DNA from: Bradyrhizobium nivariense
GTDB taxonomy: Bacteria; Pseudomonadota; Alphaproteobacteria; Rhizobiales; Xanthobacteraceae
Reading direction: 5' to 3'
DNA: 64,000 nt
Assembly (NCBI RefSeq): GCF_029846715.1
Contig: NZ_JARVWW010000001.1
Span: 1 to 64,000 of the forward strand
How positions within the stretch are numbered: the first letter of the stretch is position 1; each line of letters starts with the position of its first letter. Of the stretch, positions 7,079 to 15,190 are shown piece after piece. The notes under the pieces were generated by a model, which saw only the letters and a list, made by a program, of their open reading frames with translations, was not told the origin of the DNA and searched no databases. The position numbers and the translations under genes are program-made.

Positions 7079-7762
7079 ATGATGCAAGGCAAGGTTCTGA
7101 TCGTGACCGGTGCCCTCGGCGCACTTGGAAAAGTCGTCGCCGAGACCGCGCAGTCGCGCGGCGCGCGCGTGGCCGGCATCGACCATGCGCCCTCGCAAAT
7201 CTCCGCGACGCCTGAGCGCATCGAGATCGGCGGCGTCGATCTGTCCGATGCGGCGCAGGCGAAGACGGCGGTCGATGCCGCGGCAAGACACTTCGGCAAG
7301 CTCGATGCGCTGATCAACATCGCCGGCGGCTTCGCCTTCGAGACCGTCGGCGACGGCGACATTAAGACATGGCAGCGCATGCATGCGCTCAACGTGCTGA
7401 CGGCGCTCAACGCCTCGCATGCGGCGCTGCCGCATCTGGCCGCCTCCAATGCCGGCCGCATCGTCAATATCGGTGCCATGGGCGCGCTTCAGGCCGGCTC
7501 CGGCATGGGCCCCTACGCGGCATCGAAAGCCGGCGTCCATCGTCTCACCGAGGCGTTGGCGAGCGAGTGGAAAGGCAAGGTGACCGTGAACGCGGTGCTG
7601 CCCTCGATCATTGACACCAAGGCCAACCGCGCCGACATGCCGAAAGCCGACTTCGCCAAATGGGTGACGCCGCAGGAGCTCGCCGAGGTCATCCTGTTCC
7701 TCGCCAGCGACGCCGCGAGCGGCGTCACCGGCGCGCTGATCCCGGTCGGCGGACGGGTATAG
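7079..7762 (+). CDS. SDR family oxidoreductase
   Basis: 227 residues, classical short-chain dehydrogenase length. Cofactor loop TGALGALG (residues about 9-16), a glycine-rich INIAGG segment where NNAG is usual, and the catalytic Y-x3-K in GPYAASKAG (about residue 145), followed by NAVLPSIIDTKANRADM. Uses NAD(P)H to reduce or oxidise an unknown carbonyl or alcohol in the cytoplasm. Two ATGs in tandem at the start with GGGAG seven bases ahead. It follows the phosphatase by 37 bases on the same strand and may be co-transcribed. Substrate cannot be told. Confidence 0.88.
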   Translation: MMQGKVLIVTGALGALGKVVAETAQSRGARVAGIDHAPSQISATPERIEIGGVDLSDAAQAKTAVDAAARHFGKLDALINIAGGFAFETVGDGDIKTWQRMHALNVLTALNASHAALPHLAASNAGRIVNIGAMGALQAGSGMGPYAASKAGVHRLTEALASEWKGKVTVNAVLPSIIDTKANRADMPKADFAKWVTPQELAEVILFLASDAASGVTGALIPVGGRV

Positions 7763-7816
7763 GGGTCAGTTGCCGCGGACCTTTTCTAAACCACACCGCA
7801 TTGCTATAATCGAACC

Positions 7817-8014
7817 ATGACAACGGAAGATATCGAGCGAGCGGTCGAGCGACTTACGCCTGACGAGTTGGCGCGGTTTCGTGCATGGTTCGACCAACTC
7901 GTCGCTAAACGGTTCGATCAACTCCTGGAGCAAGACATCGGGGCGGGCAAGCTCGATGAATTTGCCGAGGAGGCGCTGAGCGATTATCGCGCCGGCCAAA
8001 CGCGCGACTTGTGA
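7817..8014 (+). CDS. antitoxin of ParE/RelE-type pair
   Basis: 65-residue acidic helical protein (MTTEDIERAVERLTPDELARFRAW at the start) ending ALSDYRAGQTRDL, a tail common to small antitoxins encoded before ParE-like toxins in rhizobia. Its stop overlaps the toxin start by four bases (GTGA), indicating translational coupling. It would bind and neutralise the toxin and autorepress the operon. No obvious DNA-binding fold can be read from the sequence alone. Confidence 0.7.
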   Translation: MTTEDIERAVERLTPDELARFRAWFDQLVAKRFDQLLEQDIGAGKLDEFAEEALSDYRAGQTRDL

Positions 8015-8265
8015 AGCACACGGCTTCGACGAGATTCTGGAAGGCTTATGAGGCGTTGCCCGTCAATGTTCAACGGCTGGCCGATGCCAATTTCAACTTG
8101 CTGAAGAGCGACCCCACTCATCCCTCGCTTCAGTTCAAACGGGTCGGGCGATTTTGGTCCGCCAGAGTCGGCCTGCGTTATCGCGCCCTGGCTATCGAGT
8201 CTGATGGCGCCTGCGTCTGGTTCTGGATCGGCTCGCACGCAGACTACGACCATCTCATAGGCTGA
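8011..8265 (+). CDS. ParE/RelE-like toxin
   Basis: 84 residues starting at GTG 8011 inside the antitoxin stop. It has the compact RelE/ParE look: an N-terminal helix region FWKAYEALPVNVQRLADANF, then LQFKRVGRFWSARVGLRYRALAIE (basic strand with the usual R-x2-YR) and a C-terminal tryptophan-rich WFWIGSHADYDHLI. Members either cleave ribosome-bound mRNA or poison gyrase; the sequence does not decide which. Functional as read, with no frameshift. Confidence 0.75.
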   Translation: MKHTASTRFWKAYEALPVNVQRLADANFNLLKSDPTHPSLQFKRVGRFWSARVGLRYRALAIESDGACVWFWIGSHADYDHLIG

Positions 8266-8425
8266 AGGCGTCAATCTGGCACCAACAGCCGCAGATTGCC
8301 TTTGAAACGGATGCTCTGTCCCGTCCGCAGGATAGCCGGATCATCCGTTCCCGATCAAATGGCGCAGAGGCCTAGGTCCGATACGGGCTAGACTGCCCGC
8401 AACTGATTCTCGGATTCGAGCACCC

Positions 8426-9112
8426 GTGGAAACTGAGCTTTATCTGCCCGTCAAACGCTTCCTCGAAGAGCTCGGCTTCACGGTCAAGGGCGAGATCGGC
8501 GGCTGCGATCTCGTGGGCCTCAGCGCCGGGGATCCGCCGGTCGTGGTGATCGGCGAGCTCAAGCTAGCCTTCAATCTCGAGCTGATCCTCCAGGCGGTCG
8601 ATCGTGCGCCGGCCGGCGACGAGGTCTGGATTGCCGCCAAGATGTCGGCGCGCGGCAAGGGACGCGAGGCCGACGCGCGCTATCGCAATCTCTGTCGCCG
8701 CCTCGGATTCGGTATGCTCGGGGTAACCGACCGCGGCCAGGTCGAGGTGCTGGTGAAGCCGCCAACGGCGGCGCCGCGCCGCGAGCCGAAGGTCCGTTCG
8801 CGCCTCGTCGCAGAGCATCAGCGCCGCCAGGGCGATCCCGTGCTGGGCGGCAGCACCCGCGCGCCGATCATGACGGCCTATCGGCAGCAGGCGCTGGCCT
8901 GCGCCTCGGAGCTTGCGGCGGGCCCGCGGCGCGTGAGCGAATTGCGCCAACGCTGTCCCGATGCCGGCAAGATCATGCTTAACAATGTGTATGGCTGGTT
9001 CGAGCGTACTGAGCGGGGAATCTACGGGCTGACCGAGGCCGGACGCGCGGCGCTGAAACGCTGGCCGCAAGCACCGGTGAATGACACCGCCCGCGAGGCG
9101 TCGCTGCCCTAG
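8426..9112 (+). CDS. DUF2161 protein with PD-(D/E)xK nuclease-like core
   Basis: 228 residues. The first ~90 carry a restriction-enzyme-like core: GFTVKGEIGGCDLVGL (metal-site Asp), then VVVIGELKLAFNLELILQAVDR (E-x-K). The C-terminal ~80 residues (ASELAAGPRRVSELRQRC, NVYGWFERTERGIYGLTEAGRAAL) look like a winged helix. This matches the DUF2161 family, sometimes named putative phosphodiesterase. Start GTG at 8426. Nothing nearby indicates a restriction-modification partner, so the role (DNA repair, defence or other) is open. The fold assignment is by motif pattern. Confidence 0.75.
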   Translation: METELYLPVKRFLEELGFTVKGEIGGCDLVGLSAGDPPVVVIGELKLAFNLELILQAVDRAPAGDEVWIAAKMSARGKGREADARYRNLCRRLGFGMLGVTDRGQVEVLVKPPTAAPRREPKVRSRLVAEHQRRQGDPVLGGSTRAPIMTAYRQQALACASELAAGPRRVSELRQRCPDAGKIMLNNVYGWFERTERGIYGLTEAGRAALKRWPQAPVNDTAREASLP

Positions 9113-9137
9113 CGGCAATCATTTCGGGAGACATCGT

Positions 9138-9437
9138 ATGATCGTTGTGACTGGCAGCGTAACGGTCCGCACCGACACGTTCGACGAGGCGCGCCGCCTG
9201 AGCCTCGAACATGTTCATCGGTCGCGGCAGGAGCCCGGCTGCATCTCGCACGCAGTGCATGTCGACTGCGAGAACCCGCTCAGGCTGGTGTTCTTCGAGC
9301 AATGGGCCGACCGCGCCGCGCTCGCTACCCACTTTGCGGTACCTGCGTCCGGCGAGTTCGTGCGCATCCTGCGCTCACTTGCCACGGGGCCGGCCACGCT
9401 TGAACTCTATGACGCCAGTAAGCTCGAGAAGCTGTGA
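9138..9437 (+). CDS. antibiotic biosynthesis monooxygenase (ABM) domain protein
   Basis: 99 residues forming one ABM ferredoxin-like domain: MIVVTGSVTVRTDTFDEARRL, EPGCISHAVHVD, LVFFEQWADRAALATHFA. These small dimers act as quinol or heme-type monooxygenases without cofactor, or simply as binding proteins. ATG at 9138 is chosen because CGGGAG lies nine bases ahead; an upstream ATG would overlap the previous gene. Substrate unknown. Confidence 0.8.
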   Translation: MIVVTGSVTVRTDTFDEARRLSLEHVHRSRQEPGCISHAVHVDCENPLRLVFFEQWADRAALATHFAVPASGEFVRILRSLATGPATLELYDASKLEKL

Positions 9438-9522
9438 GTGCATAGCTGAGCTGCCACACGAAATTCATATTGCAATGCAACATGGACGGCACTAGGTATC
9501 CCGGCATCGAAACGAGGCCGTT

Positions 9523-9828
9523 ATGAACGCAGACTGGAATACCAAATATGGCACGCGGCGCGTGCGCCACGATCCGCCGACCCTGGACGAGGCGATCTTC
9601 GCCGCCGTCGGCATCACCGACGATCAGGAGCAGCAGGCCGAGATCGCGGCAGCTCTCATGGGGATGCCGGTCGAAATCGTCCAGGCCGAGGTGAAGAAGC
9701 AGGCCCGCACCAACAGCCGCATCATCGCCACGCGCGTGATCGCCGGCGAACAGGGCGCGCAGCGCTCGGTGGTGGTCGAACGCCGTGTCGTGCGCCGCTT
9801 CGGCAACGACAAGCGCACCGGCACCTGA
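9523..9828 (+). CDS. conserved hypothetical protein, 101 aa
   Basis: Starts MNADWNTKYGTRRVRHDPPT and contains LDEAIFAAVGITDDQEQQAEIAAALMGMP and a basic C terminus RSVVVERRVVRRFGNDKR. Mostly helical, no signal peptide or membrane segment. I recognise the type as a conserved rhizobial protein of unknown function but no named domain. It has its own strong terminator at 9855-9886, so it is a single-gene transcript. Confidence 0.75.
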   Translation: MNADWNTKYGTRRVRHDPPTLDEAIFAAVGITDDQEQQAEIAAALMGMPVEIVQAEVKKQARTNSRIIATRVIAGEQGAQRSVVVERRVVRRFGNDKRTGT

Positions 9829-9854
9829 GCGCTTAGTTCCCTGTTTCCCATACG

Positions 9855-9886
9855 AAAGCGGACCGATTTTGCCGGTCCGCTTTTTT
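9855..9886 (+). terminator. rho-independent terminator
   Basis: AAAGCGGACCG (9855-9865), loop ATTTTGC, CGGTCCGCTTT (9873-9883), T-run to 9886. Ends the 9523-9828 gene; the convergent GNAT gene stops at 9909. Confidence 0.9.
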
Positions 9887-9908
9887 GATTCCAGTCGGCA
9901 GCTTCCCG

Positions 9909-10538
9909 TCAGGCGGCGCGATTGCCATACATGCTGGAGATGATCTTCCAGCAAGTCGAGTTGAAGCTGAGAAGAGCGCGGCCGGCCGTGAATGGCGAGG
10001 CTGCGAGATCAGCGAGCTCGTCCTCTGGCGCCTTGGCGAGATCGATCGTCCCGGTCGATTCGCCATGACGGAATTGCAGATGCGCCCCGAACTTCCTGGC
10101 GAGCGCCCGCATCGCGTGATTCTCGGCGCCGGTGGTGATGCGCAGGCGCTTGTAGCCTTTCCAACGCGCTTCCGCGATCAGGCGGCTGAACAGCACGGTG
10201 CCGACGTTCTGGCGCCGCGCCGTGGCTTCCACGCTGAAGGCGACCTCGGGCAGCGAATCGTCCTCCGGCGGATGCAGCTCGGCCGCACCGCGGACCACGC
10301 CGTCGACGATGTAGGCGACGATGACGGTGCCGTCCTCGGCACAGCGTGCGGCGTAACGTTCGATAAAACTGTCGTCGAGAAAACCGTTGAAACGGTCATG
10401 CCTGCTTTCGGCATCGAGCCTCAGCAGATGATCGCGCAAAAGCGGCAATTCTTCCTGCTGGCTCAAGGTCCGCACATAGCCCTGAACGGACTTCGTGCGG
10501 CTGGCTTCTTCAAGTTCCAAATCTGCGTCGAGTGACAA
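9909..10538 (-). CDS. GNAT family N-acetyltransferase
   Basis: 209 residues. The GNAT core spans about residues 20-170: VAYIVDGVVRGAAELHPP (strand with the acceptor side), LPEVAFSVEATARRQNVGTVLFSRLIAEARWKGYKRLRI (acetyl-CoA site, with R-x2-N-x-G in place of the usual Q/R-x2-G-x-G/A), and NHAMRALARKFGA. The N-terminal part HLLRLDAESRHDRFNGFL is typical of rhizobial members thought to modify small molecules or proteins. Cytoplasmic. Substrate unknown; single-gene unit. Confidence 0.82.
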   Translation of the reverse strand: MSLDADLELEEASRTKSVQGYVRTLSQQEELPLLRDHLLRLDAESRHDRFNGFLDDSFIERYAARCAEDGTVIVAYIVDGVVRGAAELHPPEDDSLPEVAFSVEATARRQNVGTVLFSRLIAEARWKGYKRLRITTGAENHAMRALARKFGAHLQFRHGESTGTIDLAKAPEDELADLAASPFTAGRALLSFNSTCWKIISSMYGNRAA

Positions 10539-10688
10539 GTCAAAACTCCTCTTGGTGTCCCTCGAGGAGGCGTTCGAATCCCTAGACCTCCAATATTGTG
10601 CATCGCAATAATCTTTTCAAGACGGGAACCTGCCCAAGTTTCGAGCATCGGAGGCGACCAATTCGTTAACAAAATCAAACCCCCGTAG

Positions 10689-11090
10689 TCATACGAGGAC
10701 CAGCTGAGTCTGGGTCACCACCGCGACCAGCTTGCCGTCCTCGGTCTCCAGCCGGGTGGTCCAGACCTGGGTCCGCCGGCCCCGGTGGATCGGGGTGGCG
10801 GTCGCGATGACCGTGGCTCCCTCCTTGGCGCCGCCAATGAAGTTGGTCTTGCTCTCGAGCGTGGTCGTGCCCTTGGCGTCCTCAGGCAGATTGATCACGG
10901 TCGCCGCCGCGCCGACGGAATCGGCCAGCGCCATCACCGCGCCGCCGTGGATGGTGTGGTGGAGTGTGCAGAGATCGGGCCTGACCGTCATCCGCGCCAC
11001 CACGCGGTCCTTCCCGGCCTCGACGAACTCGACGCCCTTGAGCTCGGCGAACGGCATCTTCATCGCTTTAAGTTTCTCGAGCGGCGTCAT
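10689..11090 (-). CDS. PaaI-family hotdog thioesterase
   Basis: 133 residues, single hotdog fold: LHHTIHGGAVMALADSVGAAAT is the usual HGG-x4-[LA]-D catalytic helix, followed by TTLESKTNFIGGAKEG and GRRTQVWTTRLE. Hydrolyses acyl-CoA thioesters in the cytoplasm; the exact acyl group is not readable. ATG at 11090 is preferred because GGGAGGAG lies six bases ahead; a TTG 15 bases upstream would sit inside that ribosome site. Confidence 0.85.
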   Translation of the reverse strand: MTPLEKLKAMKMPFAELKGVEFVEAGKDRVVARMTVRPDLCTLHHTIHGGAVMALADSVGAAATVINLPEDAKGTTTLESKTNFIGGAKEGATVIATATPIHRGRRTQVWTTRLETEDGKLVAVVTQTQLVLV

Positions 11091-11209
11091 CGGATCTCCT
11101 CCCAATTCATTGTTGTCTCAACGTGAATTGCTTCACGCGGCAAAGCAATGACGTCCGAGGTAATCGCGGTGCTGACATCGGCGCCCGCATTTGCGCATAT
11201 GCTCCTCCC

Positions 11210-11989
11210 ATGCGCCACATCCCGCCCCGCCGCATCGTCTGCCTGACCGAAGAGACGGTCGAAACGCTGTACCTGCTCGGCGAGCAGGACCGCATCGTCG
11301 GCGTCTCCGGCTACGCCGTCCGTCCGCCCCAGGTGCGCCGCGAGAAGCCGCGGGTATCGGCCTTCGTCTCCGCGGACATTCCAAGAATCCTGGCGCTGAA
11401 ACCGGACCTCGTGCTCGCCTTCTCCGATCTCCAGGCGGGGATCGTCGCCGATCTGGTTCGCGCCGGCGTCGACGTCCACGTTTTCAACCAGCGCGACGTC
11501 GCCGGGATTTTGGCGATGATCCATACGCTCGGCGCGCTGGTCGGCGCGGGCGAGCGTGCGGAGGAACTCGCTCACGGGCTCGAACGGCGTCTCGCGGCGA
11601 TTGCCGCAACGCCTCGTCCTTCTGCCCGCCCGAGGGTCTATTTCGAAGAGTGGGACGATCCGCTGATCTCAGGCATCGGATGGGTCTCAGAGCTGATCGA
11701 GATCGCGGGCGGCGAGGATGTGTTTCCGGAGCTGCGCCATCGGCAGGCGGCGAAGGATCGCATCGTTTCGGCGGAGGCGGTGCGTGACGCTGCGCCGGAC
11801 GTCATTCTCGCTTCATGGTGCGGCAAGAAGGTCGTCCCTGCCCGCATCAGCGCGCGCGACGGCTGGAGCGAGATCCCCGCCGTGCGCGATGGTCGTATCG
11901 TCGAGATCAAGTCAGCGATCATTTTGCAGCCGGGGCCGGCGGCGCTGACGGACGGGCTCGATGCAATCGTGCAGGCGCTGTGGGGGTGA
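11210..11989 (+). CDS. cobalamin-binding (BtuF-like) protein without signal peptide
   Basis: 259 residues from ATG 11210 (MRHIPPRRIVCLTEETVETLYLLG). Class III periplasmic binding fold as in BtuF and siderophore-binding proteins: LLGEQDRIVGVSGYAV, IPRILALKPDLVLAFSDLQ, the long linking helix around HTLGALVGAGERAEELA, then YFEEWDDPLISGIGWVSELIEIAGG. No signal peptide is seen from this start, nor from a GTG at 11123 that would add 29 residues, so it may be cytoplasmic or need another export route. No permease or ATPase next to it. Ligand (corrinoid or iron chelate) is inference. Confidence 0.72.
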   Translation: MRHIPPRRIVCLTEETVETLYLLGEQDRIVGVSGYAVRPPQVRREKPRVSAFVSADIPRILALKPDLVLAFSDLQAGIVADLVRAGVDVHVFNQRDVAGILAMIHTLGALVGAGERAEELAHGLERRLAAIAATPRPSARPRVYFEEWDDPLISGIGWVSELIEIAGGEDVFPELRHRQAAKDRIVSAEAVRDAAPDVILASWCGKKVVPARISARDGWSEIPAVRDGRIVEIKSAIILQPGPAALTDGLDAIVQALWG

Positions 11990-12011
11990 AGCGCAATAGC
12001 TTGGCCGTAAC

Positions 12012-12063
12012 TCTCGTGTCCCGGACGCGCCGCGACGCGTCAGCGTTGCTGCGCTGCGGGGCA
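12012..12063. repeat. interspersed repeat fragment
   Basis: Shares 19 exact bases (TCTCGTGTCCCGGACGCGC) with the start of the repeat at 30270 and a similar GCGTTGCTGCGC continuation. Short copy of a common bradyrhizobial intergenic palindrome, between the BtuF-like gene and kynU. Confidence 0.5.
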
Positions 12064-12076
12064 CGGCGGACACTTC

Positions 12077-13279
12077 TCACGTCACCTCATTCACGACCTG
12101 ATACTCCGGCCGCCGCCACAGTTCGCCCGCGATCACGTCCTCGATGATCTCGGCCGCCTTCATCACCTCGGCCTCGCCGATATACAGCGGCGTGATGCCA
12201 AACCTCATGATGTCAGGCGCGCGGAAATCGCCGATGACGCCACGGGCGATCAGGGCCTGCATCGCGGCGTAGCCGCCATCGAAGGCGAAGGAGACTTGCG
12301 AGCCGCGGCGCTCATGGGCGCGCGGGGTGACCAGCTTCAGCTGCGGGCAACGGCACTCGACTTCGCTGATGAGGAGATCGCCGAGCGAAAGCGAGCGGGC
12401 CCGGACCTCGGCGATATCGACGCGGTCCCAGATGTCGAGCGAGACCTCCAGCGCCGCCATTGCCAGCACCGGCGGTGTCCCGACGCGCATGCGCTCGACG
12501 CCGCCCGCGGCCGCATAGGCAAGCTCGAACGCGAACGGCTTTGCGTGCCCCATCCACCCCGACAAAGCGGCGCGCACGCTGTCGGCGTGACGCGGCGCGA
12601 CGTAGAGGAAGGCCGGCGCACCGGGGCCGGCGTTGATGTATTTGTAGGTGCACCCGGCGGCGAAATCGGCGCCGGTGCCTGCAAGATCCACCGGCAGTGC
12701 GCCGGCCGAATGCGCGAGGTCCCAGACCGTGACGATGCCGAGCGCATGTGCTCTTGCAGTCAGCTTCGCCATGTCGTGGCGGCGCCCGGTGCGGTAATCG
12801 ACCTCGGTGATGTAGAGGACAGCAATCTCCTCGGACAGCGCGGCCTCGATCTCCTCCGGCGCCACCAGGCGCAATTGATGGCCACGGCCGAGCGTCGCGA
12901 TCAGGCCTTCGGCCATGTAGAGGTCGGTCGGGAAATTGCCGGTGTCTGACAGGACGACCTTGCGCGATGCGTTCATGTCGAGCGCGGCGGCGAGCGCCTG
13001 ATAGACCTTGAGCGACAGCGTATCTCCGACCATGACGGAGCCGGCTTCCGCGCCGATCAGTCGCGCGATGCGATCGCCGACATGGCGCGGCTGGGCATAC
13101 CAGCCCGCACTGTTCCAGGCGCGGATCAGCTCGTCGCCCCACTCGGCGGTGATGACGCGACTGACGCGCTCGGCAACGCCAAGCGGCAGCGCGCCGAGCG
13201 AATTGCCGTCGAGATAGATCACGCCATCGGGCATATGGAACAGCGCTTTGGTGTCGTCGTAGACGCGAAGCTTGGTCAT
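12077..13279 (-). CDS. kynU: kynureninase
   Basis: 400 residues, normal length. PLP enzyme that cleaves L-kynurenine to anthranilate and alanine. Visible: FHMPDGVIYLDGNSLG at the N terminus, VMVGDTLSLKVYQALAAAL, the WDLAHSAGALPVDL cofactor Asp and TYKYINAGPGAPAF with the PLP lysine, then GWMGHAKPFAFE and RVGTPPVLAMAALE, all standard kynureninase signatures. Last gene of the operon formamidase (14161) - kynA (13288) - kynU; only eight bases separate it from kynA. Together these convert tryptophan to anthranilate. Confidence 0.95.
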   Translation of the reverse strand: MTKLRVYDDTKALFHMPDGVIYLDGNSLGALPLGVAERVSRVITAEWGDELIRAWNSAGWYAQPRHVGDRIARLIGAEAGSVMVGDTLSLKVYQALAAALDMNASRKVVLSDTGNFPTDLYMAEGLIATLGRGHQLRLVAPEEIEAALSEEIAVLYITEVDYRTGRRHDMAKLTARAHALGIVTVWDLAHSAGALPVDLAGTGADFAAGCTYKYINAGPGAPAFLYVAPRHADSVRAALSGWMGHAKPFAFELAYAAAGGVERMRVGTPPVLAMAALEVSLDIWDRVDIAEVRARSLSLGDLLISEVECRCPQLKLVTPRAHERRGSQVSFAFDGGYAAMQALIARGVIGDFRAPDIMRFGITPLYIGEAEVMKAAEIIEDVIAGELWRRPEYQVVNEVT

Positions 13280-13287
13280 GGAGATCT

Positions 13288-14127
13288 CTACAGGATCGTG
13301 CGCACGCGCCAGAGTTCGGGAAACAGCTCGACCTCCAGCATGCGCTTGAGGTAGCTGACGCCGCCGGTGCCGCCGGTGCCGCGTTTGAAGCCGATGACGC
13401 GCTCGACCGTCGTCACATGGTTGAAACGCCAGCGCCGGAAATAATCCTCGAAATCGACCAGCTTCTCGGCGAGCTCGTAGAGCATCCAGTGCGTCTCCGG
13501 CGCCTCGTAGACGATACGCCAGGCCTGCAGCACACCTTCGCTGAAGCTATGAGTCTCGCGAACATCGCGCGCCAGCACGGCCGCAGGCATCTTGAGCCCG
13601 TTGCGGTCGGCGAGCCGCAGCACCTCGTCATAGAGGCTTGGCGTCGCGAGCTCGGCTTCGAGCAGCTGCGTGGTTTCCAAATCGTGCGCGTGCGGCTTGA
13701 GCATGGCGTGGTTGCGGTTGCCGAGCAGGAATTCGATCAGCCGGTATTGCCGCGACTGGAAGCCTGAGGACTGGCCAAGCTGCGAGCGGAAGCGCGTATA
13801 CTCGCTGGGCGTCATGGTGCGCAGCACGTCCCAGGCGCCGTTGAGCTGCTCGAAGATGCGCGACATCCGTGCCAGCATCTTCATCGCAGGCTGCACCTCA
13901 TCTTTCGCGATCGAGCGGCGTGCGGCGCTGAGCTCGTGGATGGCGAGCCGCATCCACAGCTCGGTGGTCTGATGCTGGATGATGAACAGCATCTCGTCAT
14001 GCGCTTCCGACAGCGGATGCTGCGCGCCGAGGATCGCGTCCAACGCCAGATAGTTGCCATAGGACATGCGCCGGACGAAATCGGTCTCGGCGCCTTCGCT
14101 TGCGGGATCGTATTCGCTGGACGTCAT
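13288..14127 (-). CDS. kynA: tryptophan 2,3-dioxygenase
   Basis: 279 residues. Heme dioxygenase opening the indole ring of L-tryptophan to N-formylkynurenine. Signatures: [44 protein letters not shown] contains the substrate-pocket residues (Phe and His of FIIQHQ), [18 protein letters not shown], and the C-terminal heme-ligand histidine in [16 protein letters not shown] with [12 protein letters not shown] closing the active site. Second gene of the kyn operon, 33 bases after the formamidase gene. Confidence 0.96.
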   Translation of the reverse strand: MTSSEYDPASEGAETDFVRRMSYGNYLALDAILGAQHPLSEAHDEMLFIIQHQTTELWMRLAIHELSAARRSIAKDEVQPAMKMLARMSRIFEQLNGAWDVLRTMTPSEYTRFRSQLGQSSGFQSRQYRLIEFLLGNRNHAMLKPHAHDLETTQLLEAELATPSLYDEVLRLADRNGLKMPAAVLARDVRETHSFSEGVLQAWRIVYEAPETHWMLYELAEKLVDFEDYFRRWRFNHVTTVERVIGFKRGTGGTGGVSYLKRMLEVELFPELWRVRTIL

Positions 14128-14160
14128 GACAGGCCCTTTCGATCGATCTTCCAGGCCTCG

Positions 14161-14970
14161 TCAGTCGAGGCCGATCAGGCGCGCGGTGATTGGCGACGAC
14201 GGGTCCTTGAGGGCGTCGATCACGGTGAAATGGTTCAGCCCGGGATCGACGACGAGGCGCGTCGGTACGTCGAATCCAGTCCAGACATTGGCCATCAGAT
14301 CGGACTGGCGGATGAATTCGGGCCGCTCGTTGCCGCCGACCCAGGCGGTCACGGGCGAATGCCCGCGCGGCAGATGCAGCGCCGCACTTTCCAGCGTCGC
14401 CTCCTCCATCGTCATGCGCAGCGTCTCGTTCATCCCAGTCTTGAGCAGCGGACGCAGATCATGCAGGCCGCTGATGGAGAGCGTGCCAGCGATGCGGTTG
14501 GAGACGGCGGGCTCGAGCCGGCTGTCGTCACACAGCATGCGCGTGACGAGATGGCCGCCCGCCGAATGGCCGGCGAGCCGGATCGGGCCTGCGACGAGCG
14601 AGGCCGCCTTGGCGATCGCGGCGGTGATTTCCGCCGTAATGTCGGCGATGCGCGCGGCCGGCGTCAGCGTGTAGCTCGGCAGCGCCATCGTCCAGCCGTG
14701 ATGGCGCGCGCCTTCGGCGAGATCGGTCCACGTCGATTTGTCGAAGCGCATCCAGTAGCCGCCGTGGACGAACACGACGAGGCCCTTGCTGTCGCCGTCG
14801 GGCAGGATGAGGTCGAAGCGCTGGCGCTCGCCGGCGCCATAGGCGATGTCGGCGCGAAAATCTTTCAGCCCGGCGCGGTAAGCCGCCGCCCGCTCCGCCC
14901 ACAGCGCCGGCATCTTGTCCGAGCCCGGGATATGGGCGGAATTGGCATAAGCGTCATCCCAATCGCGCAT
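14161..14970 (-). CDS. alpha/beta hydrolase, probable arylformamidase
   Basis: 269 residues from ATG 14970 (GAGGAAG ahead). Oxyanion motif VVFVHGGYWMRFDKSTW, nucleophile elbow GHSAGGHL (Ser), and late GLNHFTVID with the catalytic His; ERQRFDLILPDGD before the first strand is typical of the esterase/kynurenine formamidase group. Because it heads an operon with kynA and kynU, it most likely hydrolyses N-formylkynurenine to kynurenine, the missing middle step. This family is different from the metal-dependent KynB, so I leave the symbol blank. A 12-bp palindrome lies upstream at 15052-15063. Confidence 0.85.
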   Translation of the reverse strand: MRDWDDAYANSAHIPGSDKMPALWAERAAAYRAGLKDFRADIAYGAGERQRFDLILPDGDSKGLVVFVHGGYWMRFDKSTWTDLAEGARHHGWTMALPSYTLTPAARIADITAEITAAIAKAASLVAGPIRLAGHSAGGHLVTRMLCDDSRLEPAVSNRIAGTLSISGLHDLRPLLKTGMNETLRMTMEEATLESAALHLPRGHSPVTAWVGGNERPEFIRQSDLMANVWTGFDVPTRLVVDPGLNHFTVIDALKDPSSPITARLIGLD

Positions 14971-15051
14971 CGTGACTTCCTCGACGGACTCAAGGCCTTG
15001 TGAACCTGGCGCCCACTCTGCCACCGGCGCGGGCGGCATCCTAGTCTTTAG

Positions 15052-15063
15052 TTTAAGCTTAAA
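15052..15063. promoter_or_regulatory. palindrome upstream of kyn operon
   Basis: TTTAAGCTTAAA, perfect 12-bp palindrome in an AT-rich stretch 82 bases before the formamidase start. In other bacteria the kyn operon is controlled by the Lrp-type regulator KynR; this could be an operator. No regulator gene is adjacent. Confidence 0.3.
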
Positions 15064-15095
15064 GGATTTTGGGGCGCCGATGGATTGGGCAGCCC

Positions 15096-15177
15096 GTCGT
15101 TGCGAGCGCAGCGAAGCAACCCAGTCTGCCCCCGCGGAGTCTGGATTGCATCGTCGCAAGGGCTCCTCGCAATGACG
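15096..15177. repeat. bradyrhizobial interspersed palindromic repeat
   Basis: Begins TCGTTGCGAGCGCAGCGAAG and ends GGGCTCCTCGCAATGACGG, with imperfectly complementary halves around a TCTGCCCCCGCGGAGTCTGGA centre. This is the common short intergenic repeat seen throughout Bradyrhizobium and Rhodopseudomonas genomes, here between the kyn operon and the M20 gene. Confidence 0.65.
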
Positions 15178-15190
15178 GTGGAAGAGAGAG

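Noticed and set aside
10568..10590. GTTCGAATCC resembling a tRNA T-loop
   Set aside because: No acceptor, D or anticodon stems can be formed around it; chance match, and no integrase nearby.
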